A stretch of DNA of 64,000 nt from Nostoc sp. FACHB-892 (GTDB lineage Bacteria; Cyanobacteriota; Cyanobacteriia; Cyanobacteriales; Nostocaceae): the NCBI RefSeq assembly GCF_014698795.1, contig NZ_JACJTR010000025.1, forward strand, positions 1-64,000. The letters are read 5' to 3'. Under the pieces are notes generated by a model, which was not told the DNA's origin, did not search any database, and worked only from the letters and a program-made list of their open reading frames with translations. Both the position numbers and the translations under genes were made by a program. Positions within the stretch are counted from its first letter, which is position 1; each line of letters starts with the position of its first letter. Positions 48,194 to 56,840 of this stretch are shown in pieces.

Positions 48194-49486
48194 ATGTTCA
48201 AGCAAAACTTTAATATGCATATTTTTTGGTGGATTTTGGTTTCTAGCGTCAATATTTTACTTTTAGTTATTTTTTACGAAACAATATATTTAAATGACAT
48301 TTCAATAGCAATTTTTAGTGTCAGCAATATACTAGTAGCTGTTTTAGTCCGTAATGAACTGATTTTGCATTTATTGTACCGTTTGGCAGTATGGACTTCG
48401 GTAAAGATTGTTTATGGCAAATATTATCTTAATAGTGGCGTTCATTACATCGGTGGGGTTCACGCCTCATGTGCTACTTGGGGTTTTCTCTGGGTAATTG
48501 TTGATGTATTCCAGCAGTTGGGAAACCCAAGCGATCCTCTATCAATGGCTACAGAGAGCGATCCTGTATCAATCGTTACGTCCAGTATATTGTTAACACT
48601 TTTATTTATTATTATCCTCACCGCTATTCCCCCATTCCGCCATAAGTTCCATGATACGTTTGAAATCAGCCATCGCTATCTGGGATGGACTTGTTTGAGT
48701 ATTCTCGTCTTGCATCAAATTAGATTTCAATTTATCATCGCTCTCAACCAAGCTTATCCTCTAGAAACTTTATTAACTAATCCAGTTTTACTCATGATCG
48801 CGCTGATGATTTTCAGCATATTTTTGCCTTGGATAAGCGTGCAGTGTTTTGATAATTTTAGGATGGATTGTCCATCTGTTGGAGTTTTAGTTGTGACTCT
48901 TCCAGGAAGGGCTGACGTAGGAACATTTGCTCGAATTAGTCTAGATGGTATTGAATGGCATTCTTTTTCTGTTGCAGGAACGAGTTTCAGCAAACAAACG
49001 GGCGAATCAGAAATTCATTTAATAATCGGTGCGGTAGGTGACTGGACTAAAAATTTGATTCGGCAAGTTGAAAAAGGAAATTTGCCCAAACGATTATGGG
49101 TTCGTCGAGTCAAGCCTCCTGGTTTTATGTTCTCAATTAACGCTTATTCACGAGTAGTTGTAATCGCAACTGGAGCAGGAATTGCACCAGTCATACCTCA
49201 TGTGATAGAAAATAGTCACAAACTTTGTATTGTGTGGATCGCTAACGAACACGAACAAACTTACGGCGAAAAGCTTTGGTCTTTGCTTGACTCTCATCCT
49301 CGTTGCAATATTTTCGATACAGGAATGCATGGTAGACCAAATGTAGAGCAGCTAGCTCTTGGCGCCGTTCGAGATTTTAGGGCGCAAGCTGTGTTTTGTG
49401 TATCCAACAAAGCGGTTACTGAAAAGGTGGTCAAGGCTTGTTTGGGGAAAGGTATTCCAGCTTATGGAGCTAGCTGGGATTCTTGA
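48194..49486 (+). CDS. Membrane flavoprotein, TmpA/ferric-reductase-like
   Basis: About 430 aa from the ATG at 48194, selected over an upstream TTG because AGGAG lies 8-13 bases before it. Six or so helices fill residues 5-225, with His residues in FRHKFHDTFEISHRYLGWTC and LSILVLHQIRF that could ligate haem. The C-terminal half is a flavin/NAD(P) reductase-like module (WHSFSVAGTS, then VVIATGAGIAPVIPHVI and CIVWIANEHEQTYGE). The layout resembles fungal TmpA-like and ferric-reductase-like transmembrane proteins. It could supply electrons for product tailoring or metal reduction; the role is inferred. Confidence 0.7.
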   Translation: MFKQNFNMHIFWWILVSSVNILLLVIFYETIYLNDISIAIFSVSNILVAVLVRNELILHLLYRLAVWTSVKIVYGKYYLNSGVHYIGGVHASCATWGFLWVIVDVFQQLGNPSDPLSMATESDPVSIVTSSILLTLLFIIILTAIPPFRHKFHDTFEISHRYLGWTCLSILVLHQIRFQFIIALNQAYPLETLLTNPVLLMIALMIFSIFLPWISVQCFDNFRMDCPSVGVLVVTLPGRADVGTFARISLDGIEWHSFSVAGTSFSKQTGESEIHLIIGAVGDWTKNLIRQVEKGNLPKRLWVRRVKPPGFMFSINAYSRVVVIATGAGIAPVIPHVIENSHKLCIVWIANEHEQTYGEKLWSLLDSHPRCNIFDTGMHGRPNVEQLALGAVRDFRAQAVFCVSNKAVTEKVVKACLGKGIPAYGASWDS

Positions 49487-49575
49487 GATTGTCGAAAAGC
49501 AAGTTTGTTGCTATTAAGGAATGAGATTACGTCCTGTACTTGTCTAGACGCTGGTTTCCTAAATACCCTAAATAG

Positions 49576-49594
49576 TCGCGCATAGTATGCGCGA
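49576..49594. repeat. Perfect palindromic stem-loop
   Basis: TCGCGCATAGTATGCGCGA forms an 8-bp stem with a 3-base loop in the 233-bp gap between the TmpA-like and HlyD genes. There is no T-run after it on the plus strand, so it is not a standard terminator. It may bind protein or protect an RNA end. Confidence 0.5.
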
Positions 49595-49719
49595 AAAGTA
49601 ACTAAAATTTAAATCGCTCGCGGATTTATAAGCAAAAAAAGTTTGATACAACTTACTTTTTAGTAGTGCTAATTAGAATAATGCTTCCGATATAGAAAAG
49701 ATTTTCTACAATTTGTTTC

Positions 49720-51039
49720 ATGAAATTAATTAAAACAGCTTCAGGAAAAATTATCCTTTCGATTCTAGTGCTTAGCTGTCTAGCTGTTATTGGAGTTAGG
49801 CTGAGACGCAACTTTTCTCAAATTCGCAGTGTACAAGCCTATGTTAATGGTGAAATCATTTTGGTGCGGGCATCCATTCCAGGCGAGCTAGAGTTGAAAA
49901 GCGAGAAAATTAAGTTGAGTAACCAACTTGAGAAAGGTACACAAATCGGTACTATTAAATCTACTGTCGAAAATCCACGAGTATCAGTCCTCAAAATTGA
50001 AAATCAGCAATTTAAAACTCGCCAACAAGATGTTCAACAGCAACTCTCTGGGGTAAAACAGCAAATTCAAAATCGAACTAAATTGATGAACTTGTTTAGA
50101 CAGCAAACTGTCACCCAGAAAATGCTTCAAACCAAATACGCCGATCAACAGATAAAACAACTTGAAGAGGAAATCGCTGGAGAACAAGTCAGGAAAAAAG
50201 TAGCGCTTGCTGACGCTCACCGCCTTGCTAGTTTAGCAAAGGAGGGGGCAGAAACCATTTCCAGAGCTGAAAACAAAATTGCAGAAGCGCAGCAAGCCGA
50301 AGCTGTAGTAAAGGAAGCTCAATCCAGAATTGAGCTAGCCAAACTCAGCTTAGAAGCAACGAAAGCCGGACTTCAGCTAGAAGGAACTCGCACCTTAAGC
50401 TATCCTGAAACTCGCGTTCTCGAACTTGATGTAGAGTTAACAGACCTGAAGGAACAAGAAAGAATCCTCTCTAAACAAATCCAGAGTATTCAGTCACAGT
50501 TATCCATTACCAGTAAAGAATTGCTCTCTCAACAAAACGTCTTGGTCATAGCACCAACAACAGGTGTGATTTGGTCAATTGATTCCCAACCCCAGGAAAT
50601 AGTCGAAGCTAATAAATCGATTATTCAGTTACTCAACTGTCAGAATCTTTGGATAGAGGCATTCATAAATGAGACTGATGCGTCGAAACTTGTCGTTGGA
50701 CAAGAAGCCCAAATCAACCTTAATAACTCAAGTAATATCCAATGGAAAGGACGAGTAGAGACAATCAGAGCAGGTACAGGTCGTTTTGAAGTTGGGCAAT
50801 ATGTTGTAGAACCACCGCCAGAAATTGCCCGTCGTCAACTACCGATACGGGTAGCGACAGTGCGAATCAAAGTTGATTGGCATAAAACTACTAAATTTGA
50901 CGATTTTTGTTTGGCAGGGAGGAGTGTAAACGTTCGCTTTCTCAAGTCAAAGTCCAAAGGGTTACAGACGAATGGCACTAAGAAAAGCGCAAATGTATTA
51001 TTTACAAGGGTTTCATTACTTTGGAAAAACGTAGGCTAA
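49720..51039 (+). CDS. HlyD-type membrane-fusion (adaptor) protein with MITE-altered C-terminus
   Basis: 439 aa. One N-terminal membrane helix (about residues 10-25) is followed by a lipoyl half-motif, a long coiled coil (about 85-270, with QQQLSGVKQQIQNRTK and QAEAVVKEAQSRIELAK), the second lipoyl half (VLVIAPTTGVIWSI) and a beta-barrel (NLWIEAFINETDASKLVVGQ). It should bridge an inner-membrane exporter to the outer membrane. The last 23 codons (after GLQT, from 50971) come from a MITE. Skipping the MITE restores a frame that ends at TAA 51232-51234, 13 bases before the next gene. Confidence 0.88.
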   Translation: MKLIKTASGKIILSILVLSCLAVIGVRLRRNFSQIRSVQAYVNGEIILVRASIPGELELKSEKIKLSNQLEKGTQIGTIKSTVENPRVSVLKIENQQFKTRQQDVQQQLSGVKQQIQNRTKLMNLFRQQTVTQKMLQTKYADQQIKQLEEEIAGEQVRKKVALADAHRLASLAKEGAETISRAENKIAEAQQAEAVVKEAQSRIELAKLSLEATKAGLQLEGTRTLSYPETRVLELDVELTDLKEQERILSKQIQSIQSQLSITSKELLSQQNVLVIAPTTGVIWSIDSQPQEIVEANKSIIQLLNCQNLWIEAFINETDASKLVVGQEAQINLNNSSNIQWKGRVETIRAGTGRFEVGQYVVEPPPEIARRQLPIRVATVRIKVDWHKTTKFDDFCLAGRSVNVRFLKSKSKGLQTNGTKKSANVLFTRVSLLWKNVG

Positions 51040-51153
51040 TGAAGCAGCGATCGCAAACTGAGGGTTGTAGATAATTCTGATTTTCGACCTTAAAACTATT
51101 ATTTTTCTAGACCCTTTGCCAGGCAAGTATTTCAACTTTTCTTAGTGCCATTC
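50970..51153. mobile_element. MITE inserted in the 3' end of the HlyD gene
   Basis: An about 184-bp element with 18-bp perfect inverted termini: GAATGGCACTAAGAAAAG at 50970-50987 and its complement at 51136-51153. It is flanked by a direct repeat GGGTTACAGACG at 50959-50970 and 51154-51165, an 11-12 bp target duplication. The long target repeat fits IS4-type transposition. It encodes no transposase. It supplies the current C-terminus and stop of the HlyD protein. Confidence 0.9.
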
Positions 51154-51247
51154 GGGTTACAGACGATATGGCGGAATTTTTCACGAATCGTTGCAATGCT
51201 CCACATTGCCGGAAGTTGGTACTCAAAACTTTAAAAGGAATAAGAAC

Positions 51248-52004
51248 ATGATATTGAAAAGCTGGAATCGCTGCGAATTATGGGGAGTGAGCCAATCAGC
51301 CTTGGCATTACTGGTTATGAGTCGGGCATCTGGGCAAGTGTTGGCGGCAAGTAAGCCTACCTCAGTGCTGGTTCTTAGTGCGGGTCTGTCTGGCTTATAT
51401 ACGGCGTTGTTGTTAGAAGCCAAGGGTTTGTCTGTGACGGTTTTAGAGGCACGCGATCACGTCGGTGGCCGCGTTCATACTTTAGATGATATCCCCCGTA
51501 AGCCAGAAGCAGGGGCACAAGCTTTGAGCGAAACATATCGACGCTTGTTAGCACTGGCTGAACGCTTGCAAGTCCCAACTAAGCCAAGCCCTGGCTTAGA
51601 CAAGGAATCAGGAATCGCTACTGTATATTAGAGGGCAAGCAGTATTGCCAAAAGACTGGGCTATTTCTGCTGCTAACCAGTTGGCAAAGAGCGAACATTT
51701 TCTACTTCCTCAAAAATTGCTGAGTCATTATCTTAGCAAAGGTAACCCCCTAAAAGATGAAGACGCTTGGATCAAGGCGAAATATTCATCTCTAGATATT
51801 CCCCTAGAGAAGTAGATTCGCTTTACGGTTCGTCATCCGTTCTAGGAAACTGATAGTTATCCGCCGATGATGTGGACAGACTCACTACTTGAAAGTGTGT
51901 TCCCGGTTCGAGATGAGCAAGGGCGAGTACAAAGCTTTGTCTGCTGGGCAGATGGAACCAATGCTAAACAGTTGGATGCCATGAATACAAACGCAATTAT
52001 ATAA
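51248..52004 (+). pseudogene. Flavin amine oxidase (L-amino-acid-oxidase-like) remnant
   Basis: The N-terminal frame (ATG 51248, AAGGA upstream) has SVLVLSAGLSGLYTALLLEA and TVLEARDHVGGRVHT, the FAD motif of amine oxidases, although the first motif Gly is Ser. The frame stops at 51629-51631. The sequence continues in another frame as RGQAVLPKDWAISAANQL, then stops after DIPLEK near 51815, and reappears as MMWTDSLLESVFPVRDEQGR to a final stop at 52002-52004. It is far shorter than the usual 450-500 residues, so both frameshift and deletion have occurred. It was probably once part of the adjacent operon. Confidence 0.8.
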
Positions 52005-52701
52005 AAAGGGGGTTGCTTTCATCTCTTTTTCTATCTGTGTCTCGCTATGCTTTGAATCATAATATGAGAAAAATTTTGAACAATAAATTAGAAAAAAGTT
52101 AACGAAATTTCAAGCTTTTGCACCAATCACAAAATTAAACTTTGCATTCACACATGAGAGAGAGTTGGAATTCTGAAGCATAACTAGAGAATGAGTTGAA
52201 AAAACACAATTGGACAAAACTTGCACAAAAAATCTCTGAAAAAATTGCTCTAACTTAAACTTTCAATTCAAAATATGGTTTAAATGCCCATGTTATGGTT
52301 CAAAACTTTTGTTTTAGTAGATATCTGAGTAAAAATCAAATATTTCATGTCCAAGCGATCGCCCAACAGCAAAGCGATCGCTAACCTCAAATCGTAGCTA
52401 GATAATAATGATAATCAAGCTGAAAGATTGATACAAACGCCGCTCATATCGGTTTTTTTTATCCCCTATACGATAATCATTATTAGTAAAAAAACTCGAA
52501 TACTAAAAGTGAACTATAAACTGGATACTCATTTTTGAAGCATATCATTAAAATCTCATTTTTTGTTTCAAATCACACTCGCCACCAGTTAGAGTACGGC
52601 GAAATTACTCGTTATGGGAGTCTGCGCCTCCTTTTTTTTCTGCTTGATTTTCTTTAACTCAGACTTTTGTCAGTCAACCAGGTTAATTTTGTTGCGACGA
52701 T
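52005..52701. other. 697-bp region without a gene
   Basis: A/T-rich, no convincing frame. It holds two GCGATCGC octamers (near 52357 and 52373) and two Fur/Zur-box-like sequences: GATAATAATGATAATC (52401-52416) and CGATAATCATTATTAG (52471-52486). No gene lies immediately downstream of them in either direction, so they may be relics. Confidence 0.45.
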
Positions 52702-54159
52702 TTATTTCAATGTATCAAGGAAAGCAAAGATTTCTGCTTTTTCCCTCTGACTTAAATCTATAAATCGATCCCTCACAATCTTCGCTTCACCACCGTGAGC
52801 AATGATAGCGTCACGATAGGTAAAAGCTCTCCCGTCATGGAGATAGCGAGAACGGTTACCAATCCCTACTAAGGGAGTCGTTCTCCAATCCGTTCCAATT
52901 GCTTGACCCTGGATAATCTTGTCGTCCAGTGCTGGGCCCATATCGTGGATCAATAAATCGGAATAAAGTAGCAATGGATCGCTGCTTTTGGTATGCAGGC
53001 TTTCTACATGGCATTTCACACATCCAATATTTATGAAAATTTCTTTTCCTCCATAATAGTCCTTTTTAATTTCGTGATGGATAGTTTGGGATATTTGATC
53101 GCCTCGATTTGTTGCTTGAATATTTATGTTAGTTCCAAGCGTATAAAAGTAAGCAACAAAAGTTGTAAAACCGATAATAAATACTGCTGAAATAATTAGC
53201 TTCTTAAAGTTGTGTTCAAGCAAAATATTTTTGATATCAGTTTTAAGCCCCAATGCAACCATTGCCATTAGGAAAAAGGAGGCTCCAGTTTGTCCTAAAA
53301 AAAACTTGACAGTTCCATTGATAGTGAATATAGAGTTTAGGATAACCATAAGGATAAAGAAAAGGATAAACCAGGGGAATTTCACCTGATTTACCGTATT
53401 CTTTTCCTGCTGTTTATAATTGTAAAAATGCCCAGTCAGAAGAACCATCGGAACAATCATCATAACTTTGATCAGCTTGATGAGTGTTGCGAAGTTGACG
53501 GCTGTATCTGATACAGCATACCCAGCTCCATAAACTTGGGCAAACTCGTAAATTCCAGCACCAGCAAAAAAACCGAAAAGTTGATCGTTCAGACTCTCAA
53601 GGTACCCATGATGATACAGGTAAGGGTATAGAAATAATTGAAAGGTACCCATCAACGTGATCATCGTCACTGATAGAGTGATAAGCCTATTCTCAGCCTT
53701 TACGACTGAAGCAGTTGCCAAAATTGCCGCAGCACCACAAATTGAACTACCAGCCGAAATCAGGATACAGAGTTGTCTGTCCAATCTCATTACCCTACTT
53801 AAAAAAAAGTAAACGACAATAAATACACTAACCGCCTCACCAACAGCCAAGAGTACAGGTTTATATCCGATGCTGACAAGAACCTGTACAGAAATGTTTA
53901 AGCCAATGAGAACTACAGCCGTTTTGATCAGATATGCAATGGTAAAGTCGATCGCTGTCCTCATAAACTGAGGTATCTTAAATACATTACCAACAAAAAT
54001 ACCAAACAAAACGGCAATTAATAACGGGTTTTGTGACAATCGATTTTGTAGACCCCCCGCCAAACCGTAAGTAAGATAAGTCATCAAAGCTAGAATAAGA
54101 AGACCAAAAATCAAGTTTCTAGAATTCTCTTGCTTAAAAATACGAATAGGTGCTGCCAT
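52702..54159 (-). CDS. YeiH/UPF0324-type transporter fused to a c-type cytochrome half-domain
   Basis: 485 aa. Residues 1-355 form about ten membrane helices with YeiH-family landmarks (NPLLIAVLFGIFVGN, AVVLIGLNISVQVL, SAGSSICGAAAI, FFLMAMVALGLKTDI). Residues about 370-485 are haem-binding: CVKCH (380-384), YSDLLIHDMG, WRTTPLVGIG, YLHDGRAFTYRDAIIAHGGEA and FLDTL. That segment is the C-terminal half of the di-haem oxidoreductase family (COG3488-like). The matching N-terminal half is encoded 3 bases upstream in the neighbouring gene. Haem attachment requires the tail to face the periplasm or lumen. Substrate is unknown; sulfur oxyanions are a guess from YeiH annotation. Confidence 0.85.
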   Translation of the reverse strand: MAAPIRIFKQENSRNLIFGLLILALMTYLTYGLAGGLQNRLSQNPLLIAVLFGIFVGNVFKIPQFMRTAIDFTIAYLIKTAVVLIGLNISVQVLVSIGYKPVLLAVGEAVSVFIVVYFFLSRVMRLDRQLCILISAGSSICGAAAILATASVVKAENRLITLSVTMITLMGTFQLFLYPYLYHHGYLESLNDQLFGFFAGAGIYEFAQVYGAGYAVSDTAVNFATLIKLIKVMMIVPMVLLTGHFYNYKQQEKNTVNQVKFPWFILFFILMVILNSIFTINGTVKFFLGQTGASFFLMAMVALGLKTDIKNILLEHNFKKLIISAVFIIGFTTFVAYFYTLGTNINIQATNRGDQISQTIHHEIKKDYYGGKEIFINIGCVKCHVESLHTKSSDPLLLYSDLLIHDMGPALDDKIIQGQAIGTDWRTTPLVGIGNRSRYLHDGRAFTYRDAIIAHGGEAKIVRDRFIDLSQREKAEIFAFLDTLK

Positions 54160-54162
54160 AGA

Positions 54163-56256
54163 TTATTCATCTCCAGATTGAATTCGTTTCAAGTATTGAG
54201 TAATCGCTTCCACAATATATCCATTGCCTGGATCAATACCTGCTATTTCAGCGGCAACTGTATAAGGGTTATCTAAGCCTACTTCTGAGGACAGAGCATC
54301 GCCTACCATATGCTGGAGGGTCGGTTGGTCAGCTTTCCAGCCATATCGCCCAATTTGTTTCCCATCTTTCGTATCAATGTAGTTGACTCGGCCTTGAATG
54401 CCATCGCCTTTTGAACGGGCATGGGAAATCAAAACATAGTCTGGAATTTCGTCAAGACGACCGATATTCAGTAAAGATGGCGGCATTCGTAGAGATACGA
54501 TATTTGCTTTACGGGGAATTCCTGCCTTTTCTTGGGGGATCTCACCAAAACGACTGATATCATGTAGCTTCGCGACCGGAAAGTTGTGACTGTTGATGGG
54601 GTTAAAGTAACCACTCAGTTTGTTATATTGAGATACCCTCCGCACAAAACTTTCTTCCTTGGGGGAGAAGCCACCCACAATCGGATTGACATGGCATGAG
54701 ACACATGAGTTAGCGTTGAACGCATGGCGAATGCCATCCTCAGATCCAAATTTCTTGCTAAATAACTGCCGACCTAAATCAACGGTTGCGGCAGGACTAG
54801 TGCTGGGGGCATTGTTTTCATAACGCCCCCCTTTGGAACTTTCTGGCGGTTGATCTGGGTAAAAGCCATCGGCATTAAATGCTGGGATTTTTACAATAAA
54901 ATCATGATTACGTTGCCCTTCCATGCCAATGAAAATTGTTTGAGCATCATAGGAGGTGCTGATACTTTTTATCTCTCCATTCAAGCTATTCTGATAATCT
55001 GTTTTGACCTTGACCTTAGCTAATATTTTTCCCCTTTGATCCATTCGCAGAAGCGTGCCATTCTTATTGGCTACGTACAAATCAGACGTGCCAGCGAGTG
55101 TCGTATTGCTAGAAAACCGAGGATTGGCAATTTCAGGAATCACTGCGGCAATATCAACCGGCCTTTGGATTTCTGGCGAAGTAATGTAGGAAACCCCTTT
55201 GGCGCGATAAACATATTCGTCGGTCATCAAGCTCAGTAAAGCAATGCGATCGCCATAAAAATCAGTAATAAAGAGTCCAAAGTCAGGAATCCAACGAAAA
55301 ACCGTGCCAGCAAAAGTGCCATCTTCTTGATGGGGTTTAATCACCGCTTTTTTGATCAGTCCGTCAACCCCATCTTGTACATGGATTTGACTTACACTGC
55401 CATCGGCCCCAACTGCCGCAAACACTGCAAAGTTCGTACTATCTGGAGAGTTTCCTAAGAAGGTCGTACTAATAGACCCTGTATTTAAATGCCCTGCAAT
55501 GTATTGATGTCGGTTTTTTCGGGCTATATTCCCAGGAAGCCAGAATCGGAGATTCGTATTGGTCTGATAATCACCGTGAACGCGATTAGACATATCCCCA
55601 AAGAAAACGCCACCACTCTCAATACTGGGCGCATTCGCGAACGGTTTTCCATTCGGATCGCTAACACTGATTAGTCCTGCACCATCAATACCGAATGGGC
55701 TATTCGCCTGCCACGGACGACCAAAGGCATTGTTTATTGAGATATACGTCGGGTTAGAGACATTAGGAATATCTCGTGTAACAGCATTGCTATTGTAATA
55801 TCCGTTGATATAGTCTCTATTTTGAGCGGAGTAAAGTATGACCTTGCCGTCCAGAGCTTTTTTGTCTTGGGCTGCAAAATTCTCAGGAACAGCATATTGA
55901 CCTCGGCTAACCTCCAGAGAAAGGATTGCTCCAGGCAGCATTTGCTGATTGTAAAGATCCAAACCGTAATTAGATGCACTGCCAACCAACAAGCGTTCAG
56001 GATCGAGAACACCTCCTAAGGTTTCGATCAGAAATTTAGGGTTACTGGGTATGGCTCCTCCCGCATGAAAAGGACCAACCTGGCGAATACCAGATAACCC
56101 ATAAATATCAGTAACAAGGAGATCAGCTTTCCTTTCATAAGTGGGGACTGTATCGGTTTCGAACTGGGAAATTATAGTAGCAGCCTGAACTCTAGTAACC
56201 AAGACTATAAAAGCAAAAAGCCCCACAAGAAGAATTTGTTTTATTTTAGACTTCAT
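54163..56256 (-). CDS. Secreted protein with propeller-like region and N-terminal half of a di-haem oxidoreductase
   Basis: 697 aa. A signal peptide (about residues 1-25, ending VQAA) is followed by roughly 450 residues of beta-rich, propeller-like sequence (SDLYVANKNGTLLRMDQRGK and similar blades). The C-terminal 190 residues carry CVSCH (518-522), SLRMPPSLLNIGRLDEIPD, DGIQGRVNYI and GRYGWKADQPTLQH, all from the N-terminal haem domain of di-haem oxidoreductases. The second haem domain is missing and lies in the next gene. Its start has GAGAA upstream and is only 28 bases from an IS630 remnant, so the promoter is probably within that remnant. Confidence 0.85.
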   Translation of the reverse strand: MKSKIKQILLVGLFAFIVLVTRVQAATIISQFETDTVPTYERKADLLVTDIYGLSGIRQVGPFHAGGAIPSNPKFLIETLGGVLDPERLLVGSASNYGLDLYNQQMLPGAILSLEVSRGQYAVPENFAAQDKKALDGKVILYSAQNRDYINGYYNSNAVTRDIPNVSNPTYISINNAFGRPWQANSPFGIDGAGLISVSDPNGKPFANAPSIESGGVFFGDMSNRVHGDYQTNTNLRFWLPGNIARKNRHQYIAGHLNTGSISTTFLGNSPDSTNFAVFAAVGADGSVSQIHVQDGVDGLIKKAVIKPHQEDGTFAGTVFRWIPDFGLFITDFYGDRIALLSLMTDEYVYRAKGVSYITSPEIQRPVDIAAVIPEIANPRFSSNTTLAGTSDLYVANKNGTLLRMDQRGKILAKVKVKTDYQNSLNGEIKSISTSYDAQTIFIGMEGQRNHDFIVKIPAFNADGFYPDQPPESSKGGRYENNAPSTSPAATVDLGRQLFSKKFGSEDGIRHAFNANSCVSCHVNPIVGGFSPKEESFVRRVSQYNKLSGYFNPINSHNFPVAKLHDISRFGEIPQEKAGIPRKANIVSLRMPPSLLNIGRLDEIPDYVLISHARSKGDGIQGRVNYIDTKDGKQIGRYGWKADQPTLQHMVGDALSSEVGLDNPYTVAAEIAGIDPGNGYIVEAITQYLKRIQSGDE

Positions 56257-56284
56257 TATTTCTCACAAATTAAATATAAGAATC

Positions 56285-56711
56285 TTATTTGATTTTTGAA
56301 TAAGCTACGTACATCTGTAGAGTGTCAAAATCAAAGGTAGTATGTCTAATAAACCACTCAAATATCCACTTTAAATGCGAGAAGGTTGGAATTAAAGCAC
56401 AAAAACGCCGAACCCATGTTTTGGCTTGCAACCAAACATCCTAAGTGTGGATTTTGTACGGGGCAATTAAGGGCAAAACGGATACAGTGTATTTTCCATT
56501 GATCAGTTGGTAAGCTTTGATTAACAGAGTCTAAGAAACCTCTAATTTCCTTGGAGCGGTGGTAGCTAGCCCCATCCCCAAAAATTAGTAATCGTTAGTC
56601 GGGAGAGTCAGCTAGTAAGTATTCCAGGTAGTCGTTAGTATTTTTTGAGTTTCCCGCTTCAATTGCTTTGAGAATTAATTCTTCAAGGAGATAATTAAAC
56701 AGGAGTCCTAT
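56285..56711 (-). pseudogene. IS630-family transposase remnant
   Basis: On the minus strand the sequence reads LLFNYLLEELILKAIEAGNS, DYLEYLLADSPD, a TAA (56595-56597) where Gln is expected, then DGASYHRSKEIRGFLDSVN, KIHCIRFALN and, after a frameshift near 56440, DVWLQAKTWVRRFCALI to a stop at 56285-56287. This is the DDE catalytic half of an IS630 transposase. It is a different copy from the one at 1507-2025, with better preserved family motifs. It lies directly upstream of the di-haem operon. Confidence 0.82.
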
Positions 56712-56840
56712 ATAGAACTTACGCATTGACAAAATTTTGATTGTGTAATTGCCATAGTGCATCTCTACATAAATCACCTCAACTGAGTAGGGTTTTAAAG
56801 CGCTTAGGACATAAGTCCTCATGGCTACATTTTTAAATAG
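56712..56840. mobile_element. Solo end of the 21-bp-TIR element
   Basis: TAGAACTTACGCATTGACAA (56713-56732) repeats the terminus of the MITE at 36585-36759. It abuts the truncated IS630 remnant; about 110 bp beyond it is a short minus-strand frame (VEMHYGNYTIKIL) of no known function. No second terminus was found, so this is a fragment of a nested or joined insertion. Confidence 0.6.

Noticed and set aside
49576-49594. Rho-independent terminator
   Set aside because: Perfect stem but no T-run on the plus strand and a loop of only three bases; kept only as a stem-loop.
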